Assembly: GCA_937875275.1 (NCBI GenBank)
Contig: CALNCC010000133.1
Location: 1-13,897, forward strand
Reading direction: 5' to 3'
DNA from: an uncultured Dysgonomonas sp.
Lineage (GTDB): Bacteria; Bacteroidota; Bacteroidia; Bacteroidales; Dysgonomonadaceae
Length of the DNA: 13,897 bases
The position numbers and the translations under genes are program-made. Below the pieces are notes generated by a model that was given only the letters and a program-made list of their open reading frames with translations, did no database searches and was not told the DNA's origin. Below are positions 1 to 7,196 of the stretch, in pieces (position 1 is the stretch's first letter; every line of letters begins with the position of its first letter).

Positions 1-1
1 A

Positions 2-349
2 GAGGATTATAATTTTTTTGTATCTAAAATATCCGCCATTCTCAAAGAGGAAGATACCTATCTCGAAGTTTTTCTGCAAGACATGAAGTACAGTGAGACT
101 CCCATTGCGGCAAACATATCCGAAGATTTGGGAGATATATATCAAGATCTGAAAAACTATATAAGTATATACGAGCGTGGCATAACCGAGATGATGAACG
201 ATGCCCTATATGTTTGCACCGAGAATTTCAGAGTATATTGGGGACAAAAACTTGTAAATGTTTTGCGGGCATTACACTCGCTCAAGTATGGAGAGAGCCT
301 GTCGGCAGAAGACAAAATAATAGAAGAGAATGGAGACGAGTATTACTAA
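2..349 (+). CDS. DUF5063 domain protein, 3' portion (5' end outside window)
   Basis: The reading frame is open from the first bases of the window to the stop at 347-349, so this is the C-terminal 115 residues of a longer protein. The Met at 83 is internal, because the codons before it (reading EDYNFFVSKISAI...) look like normal protein. The visible part is acidic and probably all-helical, with no signal peptide or membrane segment. The sequence style (ETPIAANISEDLGDIYQDLK, then YERG and VYWGQKLVNVLRALH) matches what I remember of the DUF5063 family of Bacteroidota, whose function is unknown. Its last 20 bases overlap the start of the exonuclease gene in another frame, so the two are probably translationally coupled. 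The family call rests on recognition, not on a search. Confidence 0.75.
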   Translation, partial: EDYNFFVSKISAILKEEDTYLEVFLQDMKYSETPIAANISEDLGDIYQDLKNYISIYERGITEMMNDALYVCTENFRVYWGQKLVNVLRALHSLKYGESLSAEDKIIEENGDEYY

Positions 350-917
350 AGAAGAATTGGCAGATTTGCCTGTTGAAGAATTTGAGGGAAGAATAATCGT
401 TATTCAGGACGATAAGGAGGCGAAAAAAGCGACCGACTATTTGTCTACGCAGACGCTTTTGGGTTTCGATTCCGAAACACGTCCTAATTTCAAAAAGGGA
501 TCGTCTAATAAAATCGCTCTTATACAAATTTCTACACAAGACACTTGTTTTTTGTTTCGCCTAAATCATATCGGAATCCCCGAAGGGCTTACCCGCATCC
601 TCACTTCGCCCGACATAAAGAAAATAGGGCTTTCACTCAAAGATGATTTCGCCGCAATCAGAAAACGGAAGTCGATAGAGCCGGCAAATTTTGTGGATTT
701 GCAGACGATGGTAAAAAAATACGGAATCACGGATATAGGCTTACAGCGTATATATGGGATCTTGTTCGGAAAAAGGATTACCAAGGGGCAACGCCTCACC
801 AATTGGGAAGCAGAAATATTGTCTGACGCGCAGAAGAAATACGCTGCTCTCGACGCTTGGTCTTGCTTGCAAATATACAACCAGTTACTTTCAATCAATC
901 CAAACCCTGCTCTGTAA
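330..917 (+). CDS. DEDDy-type 3'-5' exonuclease domain protein (RNase D/WRN-like)
   Basis: A 195-residue protein that is essentially one exonuclease domain. Exo I is the FDSET motif with D47 and E49. Exo II is around GLSLKDDFAAI (D105/D106). Exo III is KKYAALDAWSC with Y171 and D175, which makes it the DEDDy subtype. These residues would bind two metal ions and remove 3'-terminal nucleotides from RNA or DNA. The TNWEAEILSDAQKKYAALDAW-like region is typical of stand-alone Bacteroidota members. There is no HRDC domain, unlike true RNase D (about 375 residues), so it should not be called rnd. The ATG lies 20 bases inside the upstream DUF5063 gene, suggesting coupling. The substrate is unknown. 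A cytoplasmic location follows from the lack of a signal peptide. Confidence 0.88.
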   Translation: METSITKEELADLPVEEFEGRIIVIQDDKEAKKATDYLSTQTLLGFDSETRPNFKKGSSNKIALIQISTQDTCFLFRLNHIGIPEGLTRILTSPDIKKIGLSLKDDFAAIRKRKSIEPANFVDLQTMVKKYGITDIGLQRIYGILFGKRITKGQRLTNWEAEILSDAQKKYAALDAWSCLQIYNQLLSINPNPAL

Positions 918-955
918 GCATTGGAAACCGGAACTAAGACTCTAAACAAAAAAAA

Positions 956-1717
956 ATGATGAATCTGAGAAATGATATATTCGGGCGCACACTCTTGCTT
1001 GTCGGCGAAGAAGCCCTCGACAGGTTGCAACACACTAAGGTTATTCTTTTTGGTGTAGGTGGGGTTGGAAGCTGGTGTGCCGAAAGCCTGATACGGTCGG
1101 GCATAGGGCATCTGACTATCGTAGATTCGGATAGCGTATGCGCATCCAACATCAACAGGCAACTGATGGCTACCACAAAAACCGTCGGGCAGTCGAAAGT
1201 GGATGTGCTGAAAGCTCGCTTATTAGACATAAATCCCGAAGCGGAGATCGTAGCCATGCAAACGATTTATGACGAAGCATCGTCGGCATCTTTCCGGCTC
1301 AATGACTACGATTATATTATCGACGCCATAGATAGCCTTGAGAATAAGATACATCTTATACGAACCGCAACTCGCACAAAAGCCGTCTTCTTTTCATCGA
1401 TGGGTGCAGCATTGAAGTTAGACCCGACGAAAATACAGGTTGCAGAGTTTTGGAAAGTAAAAGGTTGCCCTCTGGCTGCTGCGATACGCCGCAGAATAAA
1501 GAAAGGTGAGCTGCCCGCAAAGAAGTTTTTCTGTGTATACAGCGAAGAGGTTATCGACAATCAAGGGAGCGAAAAGCCAAATCCGAAAGACATCACAAGC
1601 GATACATGGAGCAGCAAGAAAGCTCAGATAAACGGGACAGTACCACACATCACGGCAATATTCGGGTTCACTCTTGCCGGAATGCTTCTGAAAGATGCCT
1701 GTGGACGAACACAATAA
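956..1717 (+). CDS. tcdA: tRNA threonylcarbamoyladenosine dehydratase (TcdA/YgdL family)
   Basis: A 253-residue E1-like (ThiF/MoeB fold) enzyme. It has the nucleotide-binding loop GVGGVGSW (33-40), the acidic pair D57/D59 in VDSDSV, the NINRQ motif (65-69), K81, and DAIDS (123-127). This order and length fit TcdA (CsdL/YgdL), which uses ATP to dehydrate and cyclise t6A at position 37 of ANN-decoding tRNAs to ct6A. The C-terminal part (SEKPNPKD, then NGTVPHITAIFGFTLAG) is also typical of this subfamily and separates it from ThiF and MoeB, as does the lack of zinc-binding cysteine pairs. Two ATGs are in tandem (956 and 959). The gene starts 38 nt after the exonuclease stop, so it may be cotranscribed. 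The CsdA/CsdE sulfur-transfer partners of E. coli are not nearby. Confidence 0.92.
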   Translation: MMNLRNDIFGRTLLLVGEEALDRLQHTKVILFGVGGVGSWCAESLIRSGIGHLTIVDSDSVCASNINRQLMATTKTVGQSKVDVLKARLLDINPEAEIVAMQTIYDEASSASFRLNDYDYIIDAIDSLENKIHLIRTATRTKAVFFSSMGAALKLDPTKIQVAEFWKVKGCPLAAAIRRRIKKGELPAKKFFCVYSEEVIDNQGSEKPNPKDITSDTWSSKKAQINGTVPHITAIFGFTLAGMLLKDACGRTQ

Positions 1718-1718
1718 A

Positions 1719-1746
1719 AATATGGCAATCAATCCTTTGCCATTTT
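1719..1746 (+). terminator. Weak hairpin after tcdA, possible terminator
   Basis: A perfect 7-bp stem, ATGGCAA (1722-1728) against TTGCCAT (1737-1743), closes an 8-nt loop. It begins four bases after the tcdA stop codon. It is followed by TTTT only and preceded by an A-run, so it is a weak candidate for a rho-independent terminator between tcdA and the secreted-protein gene. Confidence 0.45.
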
Positions 1747-1800
1747 AAGATAAATCCATATATTGCATGGTATTTCATTTCTACTTAAAATCTGAGAACC

Positions 1801-2835
1801 ATGAAAAAGTTGTTAATCTTTAGTTTTCTTTTGTGTTTATCGACCCTTGGCTATGCGCAAGAGATAGAGTCGTGCCCCGGAGACAGTATTGTAGAGGTCG
1901 CCAACGGCGTCATCTATTTCCCTAAGATAGACACGGTAAAAGCAGAGTTGAAGGATTACACGGTAAGGATTACGGTCGTGGACAAGGACGGAGATCCTGT
2001 GCCGAGAGCAACAGTAACCGATATCGCCTCAAAAAAAGAGTTTGTTACAGACTCGATAGGATACACCGAACTTAAAATCGCAAAAGGTGGTGTCGTGGAA
2101 GTATTGGTAGAACGCACCCTTTACCATAAGCCCATCACGATGAGTGTTACATCACAGTTGGCAAACGAAGATGTTGCCATACAATTAACTGAAAGCATAG
2201 TGCCGGGTGTGATAAAAAGGAATAAGAGTGGAGAATCGGAATCTAATTTTTCTGAATTTTGGATAAAAAAACCGGCAATTTATCTTTATCCGACCACCCA
2301 AACCAAAGTTAACATCAAGCACTCATTCCAAGGAACAGTGATGACCACTTACCCCGAATATGCTAATGGCTGGGAAGTCGTTGCCGACCCGTCGGGGAAA
2401 CTCAAGAATGTGGCAGACAACAGGGAGTATAACTATTTGTTTTGGGATGGGACATATCGTTTTTCCGATTCTCACTACAATTACCAAAACGGATTCTATG
2501 TAAAGAAAGGAGACTATACATCATTTCTGTTAGATAAACTGACGCTGATCGGTTTGAACGAAACGGAGATAAATGATTTTATTGTTTATTGGCTACCTTC
2601 GATGAATCGTTACGATGAAGTTTTCGTACACTTTTGGATAAATGATGATATAGACAATAGTTCGAAACTGGAAGTAACACCTAAGCCTGACACAATGATT
2701 CGTGTATTCATGGAATTTGGAGAATACAAAGGAGAAAAGAAATTGCCGGAACAAGTGTTGACACCAAGCGAAAGAATCGGATTTACACTTCTCGAATGGG
2801 GCGGCGCGGAAATTATGTCGGGAGAAGTACGGTAG
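1801..2835 (+). CDS. Secreted protein with Ig-like region and conserved 'KPAIYLYP' C-terminal domain, function unknown
   Basis: A 344-residue protein with a clear Sec signal peptide (residues 1-19, hydrophobic core LLIFSFLLCLSTL). The likely cut is after GYA, leaving N-terminal Gln20, as is common in Bacteroidota. Residues 53-130 read like a beta-sandwich of the carboxypeptidase-regulatory or Ig-like type (VDKDGDPVPRATVTD pattern). After a polar linker, residues 157-335 carry a domain I recognise only by its recurring motifs: KPAIYLYP (157-164), TYPEYANGW (183-191), YNYLFWDG (210-217) and FTLLEWGGAE near the end. It occurs in secreted proteins of several phyla and has no function I can name. 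No catalytic residues are evident and there is no C-terminal sorting domain. It probably acts in the periplasm or outside the cell. A hairpin overlaps its stop codon. Confidence 0.8.
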   Translation: MKKLLIFSFLLCLSTLGYAQEIESCPGDSIVEVANGVIYFPKIDTVKAELKDYTVRITVVDKDGDPVPRATVTDIASKKEFVTDSIGYTELKIAKGGVVEVLVERTLYHKPITMSVTSQLANEDVAIQLTESIVPGVIKRNKSGESESNFSEFWIKKPAIYLYPTTQTKVNIKHSFQGTVMTTYPEYANGWEVVADPSGKLKNVADNREYNYLFWDGTYRFSDSHYNYQNGFYVKKGDYTSFLLDKLTLIGLNETEINDFIVYWLPSMNRYDEVFVHFWINDDIDNSSKLEVTPKPDTMIRVFMEFGEYKGEKKLPEQVLTPSERIGFTLLEWGGAEIMSGEVR

Positions 2836-2855
2836 TTTGTATTTTTAACTACCGT
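2829..2855 (+). terminator. Hairpin overlapping the stop codon of the secreted-protein gene
   Basis: A perfect 9-bp stem, ACGGTAGTT (2829-2837) with AACTACCGT (2847-2855), encloses a 9-nt T-rich loop. The TAG stop of the preceding gene lies in the left arm. The following bases are C-rich (TCCCCTCT), not a U-tract, so this may be a 3' stabilising or pausing structure instead of a classic intrinsic terminator. Its position between an unrelated gene and the typA promoter favours some role in ending transcription. Confidence 0.45.
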
Positions 2856-2914
2856 TCCCCTCTAAGATTTAGATAGTTTATATAAATTCATGATATAAAA
2901 GACCTAAAATGTAG

Positions 2915-2922
2915 TATCTTTG
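2915..2922 (+). promoter_or_regulatory. Bacteroidota -7 promoter element for typA (TATCTTTG)
   Basis: TATCTTTG is a perfect match to the TAnnTTTG -7 element used by the Bacteroidota primary sigma factor. It is 19 nt before the typA ATG, which would give a leader of roughly 12 nt. No TTG-type -33 element is visible at the expected spacing. Confidence 0.7.
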
Positions 2923-2941
2923 CAGCCTCAAAAATTTGAAA

Positions 2942-4741
2942 ATGCAGAGTATAAGAAATATTGCAATCATTGCACACGTAGACCACGGTAAGACAACCCT
3001 TGTAGATAAGCTGCTGCTTGCCGGACAATTGTTCAGAGAAAACCAATCGAAAGGAGAACTTATCCTTGACAACAATGACTTAGAGCGTGAAAGAGGAATA
3101 ACCATCCTCTCTAAGAACGTATCTATCAATTACAAAGGAGTTAAGATAAACATCATAGACACTCCCGGACATGCCGACTTTGGCGGAGAAGTAGAACGCG
3201 TACTTAATATGGCTGACGGCTGCTTGCTGTTAGTCGATGCTTTCGAAGGCCCTATGCCTCAAACTCGTTTTGTTTTACAGAAAGCAATCCAGATGGGTTT
3301 GAAACCGATTGTTGTTATCAACAAAGTAGACAAACCAAACTGTCGTCCCGAGGAAGTACACGAAATGGTTTTTGACCTCATGTTCAGCCTCGATGCTACG
3401 GAAGAACAGCTCGATTTTCCGACTATATACGGATCAGCAAAACAAGGATGGATGTCTGACGACTGGAAAAGTCCGAAAGAAGACATCTCTACCCTTTTGG
3501 ATGCCATTGTACAATATATTCCTGCTCCAACCATGTTGGACGGAACCCCACAGATGCTTATAACATCGTTAGACTATTCCAAATATGTAGGACGTATCGC
3601 CGTAGGGCGTATCCATCGTGGAGAACTGCGCGAAGGTATGGACGTATCTCTTTGTAAACGAGACGGAAGTACTGTCAAATCGCGCATCAAGGAATTGAAT
3701 ACATTCGAAGGATTAGGTAGGGTAAAAGCGACTTCGGCACAATGCGGAGATATATGTGCGCTGATAGGTATCGAAGGTTTCGAAATCGGAGACTCGATTG
3801 CAGATATAGAGAAGCCCGAACCACTTGAACCTATTGCCATCGACGAACCCACAATGTCGATGTTGTTTACGATCAACGACTCACCGTTTTTCGGCAAAGA
3901 TGGGAAGTATGTAACATCGAGACACATACACGAACGCCTGGTGAGTGAACTGGACAAGAATCTTGCTCTCAGAATAGAACAAACAAACAACCTCGATGCA
4001 TGGATTGTCTACGGACGAGGCATTCTGCACTTGTCGGTATTAATAGAAACAATGCGCCGCGAAGGATATGAACTTCAGGTTGGACAACCAAAAGTGATCA
4101 TAAAAGAAATAGACGGCGTGAAACACGAGCCTGTCGAACAACTAACTATAAACCTTCCTGAAGAATCTGCAAGCAAGATCATCGACTTGGTTACCCGCAG
4201 ACGTGGCGAACTGACAATGATGGAATCGAAGAGAGACCGTGTATTCCTTGAATTTACAATTCCGTCACGCGGAATCATCGGATTGAACAACGCTGCATTA
4301 ACACTGTCGGGTGGTGAAGCTGTTATCGCACACCGATTCCTCGAATTTCAACCATGGAAAGGAGATATAGAAAAACGCCAGAATGGCTCGATTATCGCCA
4401 GCGAATCGGGTAACGCCTTTGCGTATGCCCTCGACAAACTGCAAGACAGAGGACGATTTTTCCTTGAACCGCAGACCGACATATATATGGGGCAGATAGT
4501 CGGTGAACACACCAAAGAGGGAGACCTTGTGGTAAATCTGACAAAATCGAAGAAGCTGACAAACGTACGTGCCTCAGGTACAGACGACAAAGCGAAGCTG
4601 GCTCCTCCTATCATATTCAGTCTCGAAGATGCTCTGGAATACATCAAAGAAGATGAATATGTGGAAGTAACTCCTCATGCTATTCGCCTCAGAAAGATAT
4701 TTCTTGACGAAAATGATCGCAAACGGATGACGAAGAAATAA
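2942..4741 (+). CDS. typA: Translational GTPase TypA/BipA
   Basis: A 599-residue translation factor of the EF-G superfamily. It binds 70S ribosomes and aids large-subunit assembly and growth under stress or cold. The GTPase motifs are all present: G1 AHVDHGKTT (11-19), G2 RGITI (51-55), G3 DTPGH (73-77, His77 being the counterpart of the catalytic His of EF-Tu), and G4 NKVD (127-130). The rest follows the TypA layout: a beta-barrel domain 2, domains III and V, then the TypA-specific C-terminal domain. The length is normal. A TTG at 2936 is in frame two codons earlier, but the ATG at 2942 gives the standard family N-terminus MQSIRNIAIIAHVDHGK. It is monocistronic by layout, with its own -7 element upstream. 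Confidence 0.97.
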   Translation: MQSIRNIAIIAHVDHGKTTLVDKLLLAGQLFRENQSKGELILDNNDLERERGITILSKNVSINYKGVKINIIDTPGHADFGGEVERVLNMADGCLLLVDAFEGPMPQTRFVLQKAIQMGLKPIVVINKVDKPNCRPEEVHEMVFDLMFSLDATEEQLDFPTIYGSAKQGWMSDDWKSPKEDISTLLDAIVQYIPAPTMLDGTPQMLITSLDYSKYVGRIAVGRIHRGELREGMDVSLCKRDGSTVKSRIKELNTFEGLGRVKATSAQCGDICALIGIEGFEIGDSIADIEKPEPLEPIAIDEPTMSMLFTINDSPFFGKDGKYVTSRHIHERLVSELDKNLALRIEQTNNLDAWIVYGRGILHLSVLIETMRREGYELQVGQPKVIIKEIDGVKHEPVEQLTINLPEESASKIIDLVTRRRGELTMMESKRDRVFLEFTIPSRGIIGLNNAALTLSGGEAVIAHRFLEFQPWKGDIEKRQNGSIIASESGNAFAYALDKLQDRGRFFLEPQTDIYMGQIVGEHTKEGDLVVNLTKSKKLTNVRASGTDDKAKLAPPIIFSLEDALEYIKEDEYVEVTPHAIRLRKIFLDENDRKRMTKK

Positions 4742-4743
4742 GC

Positions 4744-4762
4744 GACAGATCATTTTTCTGTC
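4744..4762 (+). terminator. Short hairpin just after typA
   Basis: A 6-bp stem, GACAGA (4744-4749) with TCTGTC (4757-4762), encloses a 7-nt loop and sits two bases past the typA stop codon. There is no U-tract after it, and it ends only 11 nt before the next promoter element. It is a weak terminator candidate. Confidence 0.3.
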
Positions 4763-4773
4763 ATATAAATATT

Positions 4774-4781
4774 TATCTTTG
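4774..4781 (+). promoter_or_regulatory. Bacteroidota -7 promoter element for the FkbM-type gene
   Basis: TATCTTTG matches the TAnnTTTG consensus exactly and lies 25 nt before the ATG at 4807, in a gap of only 65 nt after typA. A good -33 TTG is not apparent. It implies that the methyltransferase gene is transcribed separately from typA. Confidence 0.68.
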
Positions 4782-4806
4782 CCTTAACTCAAACAAAACT
4801 AAACTG

Positions 4807-5748
4807 ATGGGAAAGCTCAATATCTGTTCATCGTCATTATTCAACCTTGCCATTTCTTTTTCGAGGACTTTTCCTCGATTTACGCAATGGCTGAGATACA
4901 AGGTTGAGGGTAATTCCTTGTGGCCTGCACGCAAACAGATATTGGACTATTACAAACAACATCCCAAGGACATAGGGGACGATGAGATGCGTGAGGCTCT
5001 GTCGTTCATAAAAAAAAGGGGAGTCGATCTTTTTCCCTACTTCTGGATGTTGAAATACAACCCTATAAAGATAAAGGTATATGCAGACGATACTTGCGGA
5101 CTATCATATGTTTTGCACGAAGGGAAAAAGCTCTATCTGAGAAGAGGAACAAGCCCTGCTCGTGCAAAGCTTGTTTATAATGCCCTGATTCAGGAGCAGG
5201 ACAAGAAATCGCCACATGTTTACGAAACAGATACATTCAAGGTTTCCCACGGTAGCATTATCTGCGACGTGGGTGCTGCGGAGGGTATTTTTGCGCTAAC
5301 GCATATAGAGGAGGCTAAGAAGGTCTATATCTTTGAAACAGAAGAAGATTGGATAGAGCCGTTACAGAAAACATTCGAGCCTTGGAAAGAGAAAGTTGTT
5401 GTCATCAACAAGTTTGCTTCGGATAAGAACTCAGACAATACCGTTACGCTTGATTCTGTTTTAGAAGAAGACTCACTTCAAGGCGGAGATCTTTTCTTGA
5501 AATTGGATGTGGAAGGAGCCGAAAAGCTTGTGCTTACCGGTGCTTCGGAGGTTCTCAATTCGAGCAAATTTACAACCAAAGCAGCTGTATGCACATATCA
5601 CTACAATCACGACTATAAGGAATTAACGACACTCATGTCGGCATTCGACTACAATGTGGCCACATCGAAAGGTTATATGTGCTGTTTCTATGGCACACCT
5701 CCTCCTCCATCATTTTTCAGACGAACAATGATCTACTGCGACAAATAA
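4807..5748 (+). CDS. FkbM family SAM-dependent methyltransferase
   Basis: A 313-residue cytoplasmic protein. The C-terminal half is a class I methyltransferase fold of FkbM type. SAM-binding motif I is DVGAAEGIF (154-162), an acidic residue ends beta 2 (FETEE, about 177-180), and the family hallmark LDVEGAE (233-239) is present. FkbM proteins usually O-methylate sugars or lipids in glycan or natural-product pathways, but the substrate here cannot be told. Residues 1-140 are an extra N-terminal region with no recognisable motif, rich in basic and aromatic residues (RFTQWLRYK, FPYFWMLKYNP). A PPPPS run (298-302) precedes the end. No glycosyltransferase or polysaccharide gene is adjacent, so the gene stands alone, with its own promoter, facing the hemerythrin gene tail to tail. 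Confidence 0.83.
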   Translation: MGKLNICSSSLFNLAISFSRTFPRFTQWLRYKVEGNSLWPARKQILDYYKQHPKDIGDDEMREALSFIKKRGVDLFPYFWMLKYNPIKIKVYADDTCGLSYVLHEGKKLYLRRGTSPARAKLVYNALIQEQDKKSPHVYETDTFKVSHGSIICDVGAAEGIFALTHIEEAKKVYIFETEEDWIEPLQKTFEPWKEKVVVINKFASDKNSDNTVTLDSVLEEDSLQGGDLFLKLDVEGAEKLVLTGASEVLNSSKFTTKAAVCTYHYNHDYKELTTLMSAFDYNVATSKGYMCCFYGTPPPPSFFRRTMIYCDK

Positions 5749-5781
5749 AAGGAATAAGCGTCTTTATTTATTTGGTTTTTT
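5742..5781. terminator. AT-rich hairpin between convergent genes, possible bidirectional terminator
   Basis: CAAATAAA (5742-5749) pairs with TTTATTTG (5767-5774) across a 17-nt loop that itself can form a small AATAA/TTATT stem. On the plus strand it is followed by G and six Ts (5776-5781). It spans the stop codons of both converging genes, which are 19 nt apart. The stem is all A-T apart from one pair, so stability is low. Confidence 0.38.
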
Positions 5782-6469
5782 CTATCTCTTTGATGCGAGG
5801 CACAACAAGTTCGTCCTCGATGAATGTGTGGGCATTAAGCTCTTCCTCAGTTGTATATAACTCGGTCAATACGTTGATCATCAACATCTGATCGTTTATC
5901 CCCGATACATATTTCATCAATATCTGTTTCAGATCGCTCATTTTTGCCTCTATGTCGTTGTGGCGCGACTCGAAGATAGATATAGAATATTTGGGGCAAT
6001 ATTCGATAGTTCCATCCATCAAAGCCTTTATATAAGGAAATACAACTTCGTCCTCATATTTCATATGCTCTTTTACTTCGGCTGCATAGCCATCGAAGAA
6101 CCGAAAGACAATCTCTCTCAAGCCTGTCTCTGTTTTATCGAATACGAGTTCGAGCTTACGGCGAATATTCGGCAACCGCTTTTCTAAGAAGTAGTTGTGA
6201 GATGCTCTTAAGAAGTACAGAAAGGGCTCGATAGGCAAAGTATCGAATGTTTCTTGTGCTATAATGTTGAATCTATTCGACTGAAAATTGGCAAGGAACA
6301 GAAAACAGTCAGCATCAAATCCGTGTTCGTTGCATACGGCTTCGACGCTTTTCTCCCCGAATCCTAACGATATGTTCAGCTTATAAAGAAGCATCAGCAG
6401 ATTGTAGTCGACATCTATAAGCTCCGACATCTTCATTTTCTTGTTCAGTATTATCGTAACGTCTTGCAT
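5768..6469 (-). CDS. Hemerythrin-like di-iron protein, relative of YtfE/ScdA iron-sulfur repair (RIC) proteins
   Basis: A 233-residue all-helical cytoplasmic protein. Possible di-iron ligands are H91, H135, E139, H170, H214 and E218. Their order and spacing follow closely the YtfE ligands as I recall them (H84, H129, E133, H160, H204, E208), including the local motifs HMKYE, ESRHND and HTFIEDELVVPR. The N-terminal 60 residues resemble the ScdA_N (DUF542) domain, but the invariant Cys-Cys of that domain is replaced by Gly36-Phe37 (LGFGEK where YtfE has YCCGGK). It may therefore bind oxygen or NO, or sense redox state, without the same repair chemistry. It starts 14 nt after the LuxR-type regulator gene on the same strand, so the two form an operon. 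The iron-binding inference is strong; the exact role is open. Confidence 0.83.
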   Translation of the reverse strand: MQDVTIILNKKMKMSELIDVDYNLLMLLYKLNISLGFGEKSVEAVCNEHGFDADCFLFLANFQSNRFNIIAQETFDTLPIEPFLYFLRASHNYFLEKRLPNIRRKLELVFDKTETGLREIVFRFFDGYAAEVKEHMKYEDEVVFPYIKALMDGTIEYCPKYSISIFESRHNDIEAKMSDLKQILMKYVSGINDQMLMINVLTELYTTEEELNAHTFIEDELVVPRIKEIEKTK

Positions 6470-6483
6470 ATTGGAAGAATGTT

Positions 6484-7113
6484 TTATTGGTCCTTATAAT
6501 TTATTTCGGATATATCTACCAGCTTATTTATAATAGAATATATTGTCAGCCCCGATATGCTGTGTATCTTCAGCTTCTTAACAATATTTCTACGGTGAGT
6601 TATAACCGTATGTATCGAGATGTTCCAGTGATCGGCTATCTCTTTGTTGCTCATACCTCTAACGATAGAAACAAGTATTTCTTTTTCTCTGTCGCTCAGT
6701 TCGTCAAGTTCGGGTTGTTGCGTCTCCTTGTTGTTGAAGCACTCCTCTAATGTCTCTTCTATTTTCGACTCAGAGTCATTTATCTTGATTATAGCATTGT
6801 ATGATCGGTAAAATTGTTCGTCAATCATGTTGTATACCAGTGCTATGACTGCGGTTTTCTTCTCCACGTCGAGCTGCTGCCTGATGTCGCCTTTGGATGT
6901 ATGCCCAAGTAGCATGGGGTTGATTATCAGCGCATCGGGTTTTAGTATATTCAACTGATTTTGGATGTTGTCCATTTCCTTCAGCTCCACAACTCGTCCA
7001 ACCATCGGGAAGTGGGATATGGCATAGACCAATCCTTTTCTTATGATGTATGATGTCTCGGCTATGGCAATGACCTTTTTCGTTTCGGACATATGATCGT
7101 TATCTGGAATCAT
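6484..7113 (-). CDS. LuxR-type HTH regulator with degenerate receiver domain
   Basis: A 209-residue response-regulator-like protein. Residues 137-198 form a LuxR/GerE-type helix-turn-helix domain (LSDREKEILVSIVRGMSNKE, then IHTVITHRRNIVKKL). Residues 12-125 have the length and strand pattern of a receiver domain, but the phospho-acceptor Asp position reads LIINP, with Asn65 instead of Asp. The acidic pair after the first strand is reduced to one Glu (IAETS, E19); K110 may match the conserved Lys. It is therefore unlikely to be controlled by ordinary phosphorylation, and no histidine kinase gene is nearby. It precedes the hemerythrin-like gene by 14 nt, suggesting a shared signal. A second in-frame ATG at 7092 (MSETKKVIAIAE) would give 202 residues and leave a more normal leader if the weak promoter at 7127-7134 is real. 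Confidence 0.83.
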   Translation of the reverse strand: MIPDNDHMSETKKVIAIAETSYIIRKGLVYAISHFPMVGRVVELKEMDNIQNQLNILKPDALIINPMLLGHTSKGDIRQQLDVEKKTAVIALVYNMIDEQFYRSYNAIIKINDSESKIEETLEECFNNKETQQPELDELSDREKEILVSIVRGMSNKEIADHWNISIHTVITHRRNIVKKLKIHSISGLTIYSIINKLVDISEINYKDQ

Positions 7114-7126
7114 TCTTAATAATAAG

Positions 7127-7134
7127 CAAAATAC
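7127..7134 (-). promoter_or_regulatory. Near-match -7 element upstream of the LuxR-type regulator
   Basis: On the minus strand this reads GTATTTTG, one base short of the TAnnTTTG spacing. It lies 13 nt before the ATG at 7113 and 34 nt before the alternative ATG at 7092. It is suggestive only. Confidence 0.3.
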
Positions 7135-7170
7135 GTTATAAAATTTCTTATATCCAAGTTTATAGGATAA

Positions 7171-7196
7171 ATAGACATGTTAAAAAAAATGTCTAT
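7171..7196 (-). terminator. Hairpin between lacI-type gene and LuxR-type gene
   Basis: A perfect 8-bp stem, ATAGACAT (7171-7178) and ATGTCTAT (7189-7196), has a 10-nt loop made mostly of an A-run on the plus strand. It lies 14 nt past the LacI-type stop (7211) on the minus strand and is followed there only by TTTATCC, so termination would be weak. As an inverted repeat upstream of the LuxR-type gene, it could instead be a protein-binding site. Confidence 0.42.

Noticed and set aside
566..1162. 198-codon open frame on the minus strand antisense to the exonuclease and tcdA genes.
   Set aside because: It lies fully opposite two well-supported genes and shows no recognisable motif, and its composition (Cys, Ser and Tyr rich) is that of a shadow frame.
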